This document shows, in pieces, positions 20,415-32,500 of a DNA stretch of 64,000 bases. The translations under genes and the position numbers were made by a program. Numbering within the stretch: the first letter of the stretch is position 1; every line of letters begins with the position of its first letter. Source of the DNA: Cytospora piceicola (Eukaryota > Ascomycota > Sordariomycetes > Diaporthales > Cytosporaceae); the NCBI GenBank assembly GCA_023375675.1, contig JALQBC010000025.1, positions 1 through 64,000 on the forward strand, in the 5' to 3' direction. Under the pieces are notes generated by a model. It was not told where the DNA came from and made no database searches. It was given only the letters and a program-made list of their open reading frames with translations.

Positions 20415-23400
20415 AATAAAAGTCTTATACGTTATAAGAGTTAATCGCGCTATACTATATATATACCTACTCGAAAAAGAAATAATAGCTTATAACACTT
20501 TAGCTAGTATTACAGTTATCTATAAAACTTTTAAAGACTAAAATACCTTTAAGAATTAGTTTAAACTTAAAGTAAAACAGGTAAATATCTAACTAGCTAT
20601 AATATAAAAGAAAGCTTAGCTATTTTCCTTATAAATACTACTACTAAAAAAGTTCGAATAAACTATTTTAATACGTTAAACAGCGGTATAATATAAAGCT
20701 TTAAGCCCGGTTACTAAAGTCTCGGAACTATTTATAGCTAGCCGTATAAACTATTTATAAGTATAAAAAAACTACGAGTTTAATATAAAAAGGTAGAATA
20801 TATATAAAACTCGAAAGGTAGCGGTATAAAGCTAAATACTAAATTCGGTTATAAAAACTTATACTTTAATATACTATTATACTAAGGATTTAAATAACTA
20901 ATACGTTAATTTACTACCGATAATATAGTTAAAGATATAAAATAAAAAAGCCGATACTTTAAATAATTACGATATAATACTAATAGTTTTAAACTATAAA
21001 ATAATATAAAAACGACTTATAATTTAAATTAAAGAGTAAGAAAAGGTAATAGCTATAAATAATAAATACTAAATCTCTTAAGTCTTTAAAGCCTATAGTT
21101 AAATAAACTATCTATTTATAGTATTTAGCTATATAGATTATTTTAAAGGTTAAGTAACTAGCTATAAAATTATTAACTAATCGAAAATAAACAATAGTAG
21201 TTTTAGTTATATTTATATAATAGTAAACCTCTGTTAAAAACTATATTTAATAATAAAGACGGTCGCTTTATATAACTAGATAAAGTATAGTATATATATA
21301 GTATATAGTGTTTAATATAGTTAAAAAGAAACCTTAATAAAGAGATCGGCGGAATAAGGTAAAGGTAAGCTAAAAAGAAAATAAGCTTAAAACGGTTTAA
21401 AACGAAAAAAAGGTAAAGAAAAATCTTTACTTAAACGTAGTAAAACGTTATATAAAGTATATAAGAAACCGTATTACTTATAGAACTATTAAGTAATATT
21501 CTTTAAAGAAGCCGTTTTATAGTTTAAACTATATTATTTTAACGTTTTAATAATAAAGTAAAAGATCTAGTAAGATAAAAACCTAGCTTATCGGATCGAA
21601 AGGTTTAAAATCTAAAAGGCGAGTAAATAATAACTAGTATAAGGATATATATTAGCCGCTTTTCTAGTTAAAGTATAAACAACGTTTTAAAATATAAAGA
21701 TCGAATTTATCTACTTACTTATATAGTTAACCCTATTAAACTTAAATATAACTATACCTATCTTTAATAATATTTATCGGTTTATAAACGTTAAAGTAAT
21801 AAACTCTTTTAAGTATATAATTATTGGAAATAGAGGGGATTTATCCTTATATGAAAAAACGTCGATATTAAGATAAAAAGATAAGTATCTTAAGTTTTTC
21901 GAAAAAAACTATAAGAAATCTAATGTTTCGCTTTAGATTTTACCGATATTATAAAAGACTTTAAAAGATATAAAGCAATAGCTTTCTTTATTTACTATAA
22001 AACAGAAGTAATATATAATTATTACTTTTAAAACCGAGACTAAACTACGTTAAAACGCTTACTAGAATTATTTATAAGAATTATAAAAAATAAAAAAGTA
22101 ATATTTAAAACTTTCGAGTACGATAAAGAAATCGTTAAACTATAATAACTAAAAGATTAGTTAGAAAATAATAATAATATTAAAATTAAGCCTTCGATAC
22201 TATAAATATAAGTATAAAACGGTATTACTAAGCGTTCGAAAAGTATAGTTACTATAAAGGTAAAATATATAATAGTTTATATAAAACTTCCGAATTTCTT
22301 TTAAAAAAAAGTAATTAAGATAGCTATATATCTATATAACCGGCTTTTAAAGTATATCTAAAGACGATAAAAAACTTTATTAAAAAGATAGAATAAACTT
22401 ATAGCTAAGTTCTTTACTAATTTCTACTTTTAAGTATACTATCTATAAGTATTTAGCTATAAAGTATATATAATAACACTTATAATATAAAGTAAAATAA
22501 AACGATTAAAAAAGATAAACCTTTAAGCTTAAATAAGCTACTTTATAAAATATAAATCGACTAATATTTATAAAATATAAAACCTTTAAACTAATAAGGT
22601 ATACGCTTTAAAAAATATTATTTTTAATAAAAAGATAATATTTAATAACTAAATAAACTACTTATAAGATAATATCTGAAAGGTAAATACCGATATATTA
22701 TAAGAATACTTATACTAATAAATAATCTTATAAAAGAACTTAATAAGTACTTTACTTAAAAAAAAAGAAGTAAAAGATTTCGAAAATAATACCGTTTATA
22801 TTAAAGTTAATATAAAAGCGGAAGTATATAAAAGTAAAAATAAAATAGTAAAAAAGTATATTAAAAAAACTAATTACCTTTTAAATAAAATATATATATA
22901 CTTACTAACTTTAAAAGTATTTCCCTTTCTGCTATATAGCTTTATCCTTATAGCCTTTATAACGAGAACAGACGAAAAGTATTTAAAAAATAAAATAATA
23001 CTTTAAACTAATAAAGTACGTTTATAGATTTTAACGTTTAATATAAAAAGACTATAAAACTAGCTAAGATAGTAAAACAGGAAAACTATTATAAAAAGTA
23101 TAGTATAAAAAAAGATAAAAAAGTTATTTTAAAAGATAAAAAGCGTAAATCCGAATACGATATTATACCGCTTATAAAAAAAATATAAAATATATAAACG
23201 AAAGCTGCCTTTAGCTTTAAAAACGTTTTATAAATACTATAAGTATATCTATAAAAACCTATTTAAGTAAGCAGAAAAAAACTATCTTTAAAACTATAAG
23301 GAAATACGGTTATAAAAAGAAAAGGTAGTAAACGTAATAGCTAAAAAGACTTTACTAAACTATATATAAATATATATTTATAAATATAATAAGTATAAGT

Positions 23401-25439
23401 TTTTTACTAAATATAAAGCCTAGCTAGTTATTTAAAGGAATTAATAATAAAAAGGCGATATAGAAAAAACTTATATAACTATTTTTATTAAAAAGTTATT
23501 TAAAATAATAATAGTAATTATAGCTAAGTTCGATCTCGAACTTATTTAATATAATACGGTTAATACCTTCGTTAACGTATTACTTAATAAAAAGATCTAT
23601 ATACGTATACTACAAAAATATCGAAAGCTAAAGTAAGTCTTTTTATTAAAAAAAGCCTTTTATAGACTTAAAGAATCTTTATTATTATAGTAAAAAGAAC
23701 TTACTTGTATACTTAAAGAGATCGGTTTTACTTTAGTTCTTTATAAGCCTTATTATTTTATATAAAGTAATATACTAATCTTCTTTTATATAAATAATAT
23801 TATTATTACGTATTAAAGTAAAGATAAAAAAGTAGCTAAAAAAGCTATTAAATAGCTAAAGTTATAATATAGAATTATAGGCGGAAATAACCTTTAATAG
23901 TTTTTAAGTATTATAATACTTTAGAATAAAGCTATATAAAAGATCTAGCTTTTTTAAATAAACTATATAAATAAAATATTATCCTTTATATAAACTTAAT
24001 AACAGGCTTTATATAAAACACTAATAACTTTAATAAAACTATTATTATATTTAGACCAGGTATTTATCGTATTAGCTTATCTATATTAACGTAAAGTCGG
24101 ATTAATTTTATATATAGTAGTAATTATAAAGTTAAATATAGCTTTTATAATATTTAAGCTTATATAGTTTAATATTAATTTTAAGCTATAATATTATAAA
24201 ATAACTAACTAAGTTTTAATATATTTTACTTAAATATTAGCTTTTACTTTTAAATTAAAAAGAGTAGACTTTTTTAAAGTATAAAGCGACTTATCTTTTA
24301 CTAATAATAATTTAAACCGTCGAAGTTTATAAATATATATAATAAAATTATTTAATAAATATATCGGATAAAAAGCGAATAAGTAAAATACTATAATTAC
24401 TTTTATTATAAAGGCTAAGTTACTTTCTTTTATTTAAATATTAAAAAAAGCCTTTTTTTAATATCGGCTTATACGAAAATTAAAGGTTTAATTTAACTAA
24501 TAAACTATTTAGCTATAATATAATAATATATAAATAATTAAGCTAATAAATAAAAAGATTACTTAACTTAATATAAAACTTTATTATATAAATATATATA
24601 ATTACTAGCTATAATAAAAAGTCTAATAAAAACATTTATATATTAATTACGTTAATACCTTAAATATAGTTACTAATAAACTAACTAAAGTATTTTCTAT
24701 TATTAGCTATTAAAAGTTTATTGTTTAACTTAAGCTAGTTAATATCGAAGATAAGATTTAAAAATAAAAGGTAAAAAACTTAAAAAACAATATAATTAAT
24801 AAGCTAAAAAACCTACTAATCTAATATAAATATATAAAAGTATATATTATAGAATTAAAAAGAAAAAGAGAGTTATAAAGTATATTAGCCTATATATAAA
24901 AGCGTTTAGATTATATTATATTATTTTTAAATAAACTATTATACTTAAAGTCGATAGCTTTTCTTTATAACTAAATTACCGATTAAAAGTAAAGGTTTAA
25001 AAAGGCCTTTTATTTCTATATAACTTTAACGGCTATAATATTAGTAAAAGAGGTATATATATAATAATATACTCCTTTTACCTCGCCTTTATCGGTTTAA
25101 ACGCCTTTTTAAATTCTCTTATAAAGAAAATCGAAAGTATAAACCTTAAGCTTTATATTAACCGGTATAAAAAAATATATATAACTAACCTATATATATT
25201 ACGTATACGCCTTTATATAACCTTTAGCTTAATTATAATAAAAGTTTATAAACCTTTAATACGCCTATTAATAAACGTAACGTTAATAAGGTATAGTATA
25301 AATCCCGGCAGATTATATTATATATAAAGTATAAAAAGTAATTAAAGGCTATAACTAGCTTTTAACCTCTTTATCTCTTTAAAATAAAGGTATTAGTAAA
25401 TAACTTAATAAAAGGAACTAAAGAAAAAGTACTTATAAC

Positions 25440-25562
25440 AGGCTTTACGCTAACTTTACCTTTACTTTTACCTTTATCTTTATCCTTTTCTTCGTCTTTA
25501 TTTTCGACTTTATCTTTATTTTTATCTATATCTTTATCTTTATCTTTATCGTCGTTATTATC
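25440..25562. repeat. CTTTAT/CTTTAC hexamer array inside the copia element
   Basis: About 120 bases of imperfect TTTATC/TTTACC hexamers on the plus strand, near the 3' end of the retrotransposon interior. It could be a decayed low-complexity coding stretch or a secondary expansion. Confidence 0.75.
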
Positions 25563-26001
25563 GTTTAAGTAAACAATAGTAACGTTAAGCTATATACTAA
25601 TTAGAAAAGACGTAAAAAATAAAGATATAAAAAGATATATAAAAATAGCTTACTTTAAAATAAGGCTTAACTTAACCTAAAATATATCGTTAGCTATTTC
25701 GGCTACTTTATCTTTAAAATAGAAAGGTATTATATAGACGATTAAAAAAGAACGTATAAGAAGGACTACTAAAGCTTTACTAGTTACTATTACTACTACT
25801 ACTATAGTAGTAGTAATAATAATAATTACATAATAGTAAATAAAAGGAAAAGAAGTATATTTCGTAAACGATATTACTAAATATAGTTAACTATATAGCT
25901 ATAATAGGCTTTACTTACCTTACCTTTTTATAAAAGTTAATATTTTAAGAAAAGGGCTTACGTAAAGAAACCTATCTATAAATAGCTTCCTTTAAAAGGT
26001 A

Positions 26002-26167
26002 TATTAAACAGTAGCAGGGGTTTTTACAGAAATACCTCGGTCCGTATAAATAAGTAAGTTATATAATTAACTTCGGAATATATTTAATATAGAAATTAGC
26101 GTACCCGAGTAAGCGGGGTACGAGACAATAGATTAACACATTAATCGAGTACATATTACGTATAACA
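26002..26167 (+). repeat. 3' LTR of the copia element (166 bp)
   Basis: Begins TATTAAACAGTAGCAGGGGT, the 5' LTR start with G-to-A and C-to-T changes, and ends CGTATAACA directly before the GTATC target duplication. The same length as the 5' LTR supports the boundaries. Confidence 0.9.
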
Positions 26168-26172
26168 GTATC

Positions 26173-27203
26173 TACAGTAGCGTACTCACGCCTGTCACGC
26201 TACTTTAGCCCCATAACTCGGCAGACTCGGAAATACAGTACAGCGATCAGGGGCCCCCATGTATTAAGTACCCAGGAAAGTACCCTAGGGTACTCAAGCT
26301 AGGTACTGTTACTAAGTAAAGTCAACATCGGGCAAGCCACGCCACGCCACGCTCCATCTGTTGGTGATGGATCAATAAGGTTGGGCACAGGACCCTTTAT
26401 TTCCGTCTTGTGGACTGCATCTTCCACGGACATACCAACAGGATCACTCCCATACTGCGTAAAGTGAAAGGCTGAGTGGCTGCTCATCGAGAGAGGACAT
26501 CTAATATCGGATATCGGACATGTACCCTGGCACACTGACGCGCGTCTTTATCAACGTTACGGTAGCACGACATCTGGACATAACGGGTAGGTCCTACGGT
26601 TGGAGGGATGCTACCACCACAATACCAAGAAAAAAGTTGATCGCCATCTTGGCAAAGAAACCCGTGGACACCAACGCACTCTCTTCATACCCAGCTGCCC
26701 AGATACCTTTCGAGGTTCCGAGGTCACCTCCACTGTTTCATATCCCCTAATCACAATCCCCAGCTGCTCAAGGTCAACGTGGATCAAGATTTGCTCCAGA
26801 TCCACAAAGACCCGATGCAGTGCCGTACGGTAAGTATGTTGGTTCACCTCCCAACTCTCCGTAGTCAGGCTCTGTCTGTCTCGCCGAATTCTCTTTCGTC
26901 GCCATGGACGCCTTTCTCGTCTTCTCTTTTTTCCTTTTCAACCTCGTTCCGATACTGCCTCGTGTAGTGAAGTGATATCCTGCATATTCATCTCCCCTTC
27001 TCACATCCTTCGAGAGTCCTCGGAGATCGATCCGACGATCCCTGCATAACACCCAATCCTTCCGGTTCTGAAGCGGGTCGCATGTCCTCAAGCTACCATC
27101 GCCGGTGAAGCCGCTGTTGAGTTGGGTTGAGGTCGGGTTGGAAGCGAGGTGAAGCCAAGTGTTCCGGAGGAGGACAAGATTCAGCAGCCTGATCATCGAG
27201 ACA
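26173..27203. other. Intergenic region, promoter side of the sulfotransferase-like gene
   Basis: Composition returns to normal immediately after the copia target duplication. Several ORFs of 60-170 codons are present but show no domain, signal peptide or codon bias. CT-rich DNA at 26880-26960 may be promoter sequence. Confidence 0.6.
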
Positions 27204-29100
27204 ATGGCTCGAACATGGTTGTCACAACTCGTCGGCACCCTCGCCATCTTCGCCTTCGTCACCGCCACTCTCGCCAACGACATATTACAGTCACCAACCG
27301 TCTACGACTGGGGCTTCTACGGCCTATACCCAAGGACCCGGTTCCAATCATTCAACCTCGCTGCACCGCGCCTCAACTTCCTCAAGTGGGAGGAGCAGTG
27401 CACTGATGGCTTCTATCTGCTCTCCCCCCGTGGCAGCTATGTGTCTGTGCCTGGGCCTGTGATCATGGATGGAAGGGGCAACATGGTCTGGAGAGCCGAC
27501 AACAGGTTTGGAGACGCCGAAGGCATCACCGACTTCAAGGTCCAGATGTACAATGGCAAGCCCCACCTGACCTTTTGGGCCGGTAGCAACGGTGCCCATC
27601 ACCGCTTCGGATATGGCGTATACTATGTGGTACGTGTAGCCGCGCATGTCACTTCATTTCCTGGTCCACAGGTGTCATTCCTCGCATCGAGACAATACTG
27701 ACAATTATTCTTGGGGCCAGTTGGATGAGACCTATCAAATAGTCAAGATCGTCACGGCCGTCGAGACCCGAGGCCACAGCCTGCGAGCCGACCTGCACGA
27801 GTTCTACATCACCCCCGAAAACACCGGCCTCATGTCCGTCTACTACCCCCAACCCACCGACCTCTCACCTGTCGGTGGCTCCGTCGACGGCTGGGTGCTC
27901 GACAGCATTTTCCAGGAGGTCGACCTCGACACGGGCGAGCTGATATTCGAGTGGCGCGCATCCGAGCACATCCCCGTCGAGACGACCATGCGCTCCTTCG
28001 TCGGCTCGGACCTCGGCGACACCCCCGACACCGGCTTCGATTACTTCCACATCAACAGTGTCGACAAAGACCATCTGGGCAACTATATAATCTCAGCGCG
28101 ACACACACACACTATAACTTGCATCAGCCCCAAGGGCGAGACGCTGTGGGTCCTGGGCGGCAAGCAGAACATGTTCAAGGACCTTTCGGATGGTCGCGCG
28201 ACGGATTTCTCTTGGCAACACCACGCGAGGTGGCACGGAACGAACATGCTCACTCTCTTCGATAACGCCAAGTCGACCAATGGTGGGAACAAATACATCG
28301 GCGACCACAGTCGGGGGATGATGCTGGAGCTCGACACCGAGGCCATGACAGCGAAGTTGCTGTTCGACTATTACGACCCCAAACACCCCAAGCTCGCCGA
28401 GAGCCAAGGTTCGATGCAGCTGATGGACAACGGGAACGTCGTGGTTGATTACGGATTCTTCCCTACCTTCACCGAGTTCTCCGCGGATGGAGAGGTCATC
28501 TGCGACGTCAGGCTTGCGCCCTGGCTGATCTGGCAGGCCGGCATGGTCACGAGTTACCGCGGCTTCAAGACGGACAAGTGGGTTGGAAAGCCCTGGTATG
28601 CACCCGAGGTTCTCCTGCGACCGGATGAGGGCGTGCTCTACGTCAGCTGGAACGGCGCAACAGAAGTCGACAGGTGGGTCCTCCAGGGCGCGGACTGGGA
28701 GGGGGTCGGCCATGATCTTTACGAGGACCTGGACATCCAGACAAAAGACGGCTTCGAGTCGAGTTTCGATATCCTGGGCGACTATCCGCAATACGTGCGG
28801 ATAGCGGCTCTGGGCAAAGATGGCGAGGTGCTCAAGCACACCATCGTGATGGACCGGTACGTGGGCAATGCCAAGTCTTCGGCAATCCACGGATTCCTGT
28901 TTTCGGTATGTGTGGTAGCCGGCCTCGTGGCCGTGTTGGTTCTGTTCCGCAAGAACCTAGTTGTTATATGGAGAAAAGGGTTCCCAGAGGGAACTGTGGC
29001 CGGCGTGCGCGGCGTCTTTGCCGCGGTGAGTAGGAGGAGCGCCGAGTGGAGGACCGGCGGAAAAGCAGATTACAACGAGCTTCAGACATATGAAGATTAG
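27204..29100 (+). CDS. Arylsulfotransferase-like (ASST) membrane protein
   Basis: Exons 27204-27629 and 27721-29100 give about 601 residues. The 91-base intron (GTACGT...GGCCAG, CTGAC branch) is in phase 0. The protein has an N-terminal signal sequence (residues 1-24), then a beta-propeller-like body of the arylsulfotransferase class: GPVIMDGRGNMVWRADN, HEFYITPENTGLM, FDYFHINSVDKDHLGNYIISARHTHTI, FSWQHHARW. A single C-terminal membrane helix (FLFSVCVVAGLVAVLVLF) and a short cytosolic tail follow. Bacterial ASST moves sulfate between phenols using a catalytic His. The HIN and QHH motifs here are in comparable places, but fungal members have no proven activity. It is predicted to sit in the secretory pathway or plasma membrane with the propeller outside. 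I chose the ATG at 27204 because it starts the signal sequence. Confidence 0.87.
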
Positions 29101-29800
29101 CAATTGCGATGGCGTTATCATGCTTGGCATGGGTTGGGATCGATTTTAATAATGCTTTTAGAGAATCGAGGCCTTGGAGGATCGAAGGATCGATGAATAT
29201 TGAACCTTAATCTTAAAAAGGATGCAGGCTCGTGCTTGCTTCTGTATAAGTCCCAAAATCACAGTGTAGATGACGGGCTCAATTGTACTTGAACATCTAC
29301 CGGTACCGAGATCTGCGTGTCGCCCAAAGTTGGGATGCATTAACGACTTCAGGCAGCGATTATCGCTTTGTTGGAACTTGTGACTATGTTGATCAGGGTG
29401 ATGCCACCCAGTTCCATGGTGGTGGATTTCTGATCTTCGGTGAAGTTACATCCAACACACTCCTTAACGCCAAGATGGAACACTAGTACCCTAGGGTAAT
29501 CACCGTGCGGAGACCGCTGCATCCCTCCTCGGCAACGTTGGTGGCAGTTTCCAAAGTCCGTGACCCGCACCCGTCGTGAGTTTTCCCCGATGATCGAATC
29601 TTTTACTACGGCCACATTCTCTCCTTTCCAGTTTGAGAAATCTCCTTTATAGTCGCGTCGATAGGCCTCCTCTCCAAAGACTTGCTCCTTGTCTAGGTCA
29701 GCATCGACAAGCCCGCCAGATAGAGAGACATACACGCCAACCGGGATCCATCGCCATCTTCTTCATCTCCATCATCACCACAACCACCACATCACCAGCC
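29101..29800. other. Intergenic region
   Basis: The 3' flank of the sulfotransferase-like gene and the promoter of the hydrolase gene. Directly before the next ATG the DNA is rich in ATCACCACAACC repeats, a usual fungal leader composition. No gene is supported. Confidence 0.6.
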
Positions 29801-30952
29801 ATGGGTCCTCCAAAACAGACCAAACATCCCCTGGTCTCCTACCAACCCCTCCGCATCATCTACCACCTCTTCAAACTCACAACCACCATCACCCAATTGC
29901 CCTTCTGGCTGGTCCGCGCCCTCATCCCGGCTCTACGCCAACATCCCAGCTGGACCTTCAAGCAGTCCCTTATGTCAGCCGCAGCCAGGGTTCTCATCGG
30001 CCACGATAGTGCCATCGCCATCACAGAGACCCTATCCCTGAAGCCCGGCAAGCAAGGCGACAGATGGGTCCCCCTCAAGCCCTTTGAGGACGACCTCTAC
30101 GTCGGCCCGCTCCTCAGCGAGCTCGCCCGGCCGGGCGAGACAGGCGGGACGTGGTACCCCGCGGCCCCGGGCCCGGAGGCCGCGTCGTCGACATCGCCCC
30201 CCTTCAAGAAGATCGCGATGCACATCCACGGCGGCGCCTTCGTCATGTACGACGGGCGCGAGTCGAAGTCGGCCTACCTGTGCGGCCAGCTCGTGTCGGC
30301 CGGGGGATTCGACGCCGTGTTCGCGCCGCAGTACCGGCTGGCGGGGCACGCGGGGCGCGACCCGTTCCCGGCGGCGCTGCAGGACGCGCTGACGTGCTAC
30401 CTGCACCTGGTGCGGACGCTGGGCGTCCCGCCGGGCCGCATCACGCTCAGCGGGGACAGCGCGGGCGGGAACCTGGCGCTGGCCCTGCTGCGGTACCTGG
30501 AGCGGCACGGCGACGCGCTGGGGGTGCCGCGGCCGGGCCGCGCCGTGCTCGTCTCGCCGTGGGTGCAGCCGGGGGAGGCGCTCGCGGTGGACTACGCCCG
30601 GGCGCCCGAGTACGCCACCGACTTCCTGCCGGCCGGGTTCCTGAGCTGGGGCGCGCGGGCGTACGCGGCGCAGTCGGACCGGTATGCGGACTGCGGGGAG
30701 TACATCGACTCGCTGGGGCGCCCGTTCGCGACGTCCGTGCCCATGTTTGTGACGGTCGGGAGCGTGGAGGTGTTGTGCCCGCAGGTCGCGAGGTGGGCGG
30801 ACGAGATGAGGGGCGTGGAGGGGAACAGTCTCGAGGTGGACTTCCAGGACCACGCGCCTCATGATGTGCTGTTCTCTGGGGACGTGCTGGGGTGGGATGA
30901 GACTGTGGTGGGTGTTATGAAGAAGATCGAGAGGTTTGTTGATGAGCATTAG
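29801..30952 (+). CDS. Alpha/beta hydrolase, hormone-sensitive-lipase type esterase
   Basis: Single exon, 383 residues. The oxyanion-hole motif HIHGGAF is present, as is the nucleophile elbow GDSAGGN with catalytic Ser220. The Asp is probably in the VTVGSVEVLCPQ region and the His in DFQDHAPHD. A hydrophobic stretch near residues 15-45 may anchor the protein to a membrane, but there is no cleavable signal peptide. The family (alpha/beta-hydrolase fold 3) cleaves short acyl esters, including sterol acetates and xenobiotic esters; the substrate is not predictable. The ATG at 29801 is chosen over the upstream open frame because it has a good context (AGCCATGGG) and the preceding codons are low-complexity leader. 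Very high GC creates long false ORFs on both strands. Confidence 0.9.
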   Translation: MGPPKQTKHPLVSYQPLRIIYHLFKLTTTITQLPFWLVRALIPALRQHPSWTFKQSLMSAAARVLIGHDSAIAITETLSLKPGKQGDRWVPLKPFEDDLYVGPLLSELARPGETGGTWYPAAPGPEAASSTSPPFKKIAMHIHGGAFVMYDGRESKSAYLCGQLVSAGGFDAVFAPQYRLAGHAGRDPFPAALQDALTCYLHLVRTLGVPPGRITLSGDSAGGNLALALLRYLERHGDALGVPRPGRAVLVSPWVQPGEALAVDYARAPEYATDFLPAGFLSWGARAYAAQSDRYADCGEYIDSLGRPFATSVPMFVTVGSVEVLCPQVARWADEMRGVEGNSLEVDFQDHAPHDVLFSGDVLGWDETVVGVMKKIERFVDEH

Positions 30953-31777
30953 GTAACGTACCATGAAGTATGAAATTTGTTGGGCGGACTTGTGCCATTG
31001 GCCCATTGCATTGTTTGTCACACCAGGTGGAAGAGAATGGCGGTACGTTAGTCTCGTTACACCAAGTTTGGCACATGGTTTCTGTTACATCGCCGTCGCC
31101 GGCCGTTGATGGAGACAGCAAACTTATGAGTAAGTCGTACAAGCCCGATGTTTCCAAGGCAAACTTCAGCTGGAACGGGAGTATTCCTCTGTCCTTTAGG
31201 ATATTAAGATTGCTCCCACTTGGCTTACATGGTCTTCTCAATTCGCCACCATTCAAGGGTGGCCAGCATCGAGCACAAATAAAATAATGAGTAAAATATG
31301 GTTTCAAAACGGGTTTTACCAAATTTATTGTCATCCATCCACTATAGCCTCTCTGGGAGACCTCACAAGGTACTGGTAATTCTTTAAGCAATAAATACCC
31401 AGCTATATGCACCAGCCTATTCCAGAAGAGCTGTTCGGATATTTCCATCTGAAGTACCGTTGCTGCTATACTTCCCTCCCATCTTCGCCCTCACTCTAAA
31501 CCTTCCCTAATTCGAAGCCAGGGCCTCGCCTCAACCGTTCTCGCGACGCTACCACCTGAGAAACTTATGCGAACATCTGACGCATGACAAGCTTCTCAAA
31601 TTCGATATTAATCGAACAGTCTCTATTCTGGGTGAGTCGTCGCCCTCTTATTCGTAAGACTGCCCTCCTCGTCCAGCAAACCTAACTCGTCAATAGTTTC
31701 AACCGCGTCGCGAACAAATCAGAAGTTCACTACAACTTCAAAGTCTACTTTTCGACAGCCTTTCACCTTCGCCCAAG
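30953..31777. other. Intergenic region
   Basis: It contains a 177-codon minus-strand open frame (30915-31448) that overlaps the hydrolase 3' end and shows no domain or codon bias. I do not call it a gene. The last 150 bases are a CT-rich leader for the next gene. Confidence 0.55.
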
Positions 31778-32500
31778 ATGAACTTCCTCATTACGTTTGC
31801 GATGCTCGCCAAGCTAGCTTACCTCGCCGCCGCCGCCGCTATGGGCGACTACAAGCAGGCCTCTGACGGCCTCGAGAAGCGCACCGAGGTCACCTTCGCG
31901 TGGAAGCACTACCCCGTCCAGAACTGCAGCACCCCCGTGCTCGCACGCAACGCTCCCGAGCACTCCATCTCGGCTGAGGACTGCCAGTGGGTGCTCACCA
32001 TGATCACCAGCAACAACGGCGGCTTCTTCGAGCTGTGGGACTTTGACGGCCACCTGTTCAAGCCCATCATAGGATACCAGTCTTGCGTCCTCGCTGTGCA
32101 TCACGCTATCAGCCAGAACTCCAGTGACTATGCCATGTGAGTCACCCGGTTCCTTATCCTTTGCTGCAATTTCACATCTATCTTGTATTACACTTCTAAC
32201 ACTTATGCGCTGCGCAGCGTCGGCAACGAGGATGTCGCAGGCATCATGAGGACGGCCCTGATCGACTTCCAGGACGATGGCCACGTCGCCACCTTGACCG
32301 GAAGCATGACCTGCGGGCCCAACAATGCCAGTATCGGCATCCTCGTCTACAACGGCATGACGGGAGACTCTGGTGGTCCTTTCAACGCCAGCACCACCAC
32401 GATGATCGGTGACGCCTGGAGCCGCGTGACCGGCACGGGCAAGCCTCCTGCCCTGCCTTCGGCCACGATGTTGGTCCCGTCTAATGTGACGCTTGGCTAG
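31778..32500 (+). CDS. Ecp2/Hce2-like secreted protein (candidate effector)
   Basis: Exons 31778-32136 and 32218-32500 give about 213 residues. The 81-base intron (GTGAGT...GCGCAG, CTAAC branch) restores the frame. A signal peptide covers about residues 1-22, followed by a short acidic pro-region ending LEKR, a Kex2-type cleavage site. The mature part matches the Hce2 pattern: a first Cys in QNCSTP, SISAEDCQWVLTMI, a central GYQSCVLAV, then VGNEDVAGIMRTALIDF and TGSMTCGP. Four cysteines are placed as in the two-disulfide Ecp2 core. Family members are small extracellular proteins of plant-associated fungi, some of which cause or modulate host cell death. That role is inferred from the family only. 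The C-terminal 55 residues are Ser/Thr-rich and extend past the usual core. Confidence 0.75.

Larger units (their letters stand above)
20249..26167 (+). mobile_element. RIP-degraded Ty1/copia LTR retrotransposon
   Basis: The 5.9-kb element has direct LTRs of 166 bases at 20249-20414 and 26002-26167, flanked by the same 5-bp target duplication GTATC (20244-20248 and 26168-26172). A purine tract AAAAGG precedes the right LTR. At 23711-23811 the plus-strand frame reads LKEIGFTLVLYKPYYF...ILIFFYINNIII. This is the copia reverse-transcriptase core with the YVDD motif changed to YINN by G-to-A. The internal region is saturated with TA dinucleotides and stops, so no protein can be made. It lies 263 bases downstream of the pogo-like element. 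Gag and integrase cannot be delimited by eye. Confidence 0.88.

Noticed and set aside
16873..26167. Calling protein-coding genes inside the AT-rich island
   Set aside because: All frames are filled with stops; only decayed transposon motifs can be read.
30032..31021. 329-codon minus-strand ORF over the alpha/beta hydrolase
   Set aside because: Antisense shadow of GC-rich codons; the translation is Arg/His-rich and without motifs.
30915..31448. 177-codon minus-strand ORF after the hydrolase gene
   Set aside because: No domain, signal peptide or codon bias, and it overlaps the hydrolase 3' end.
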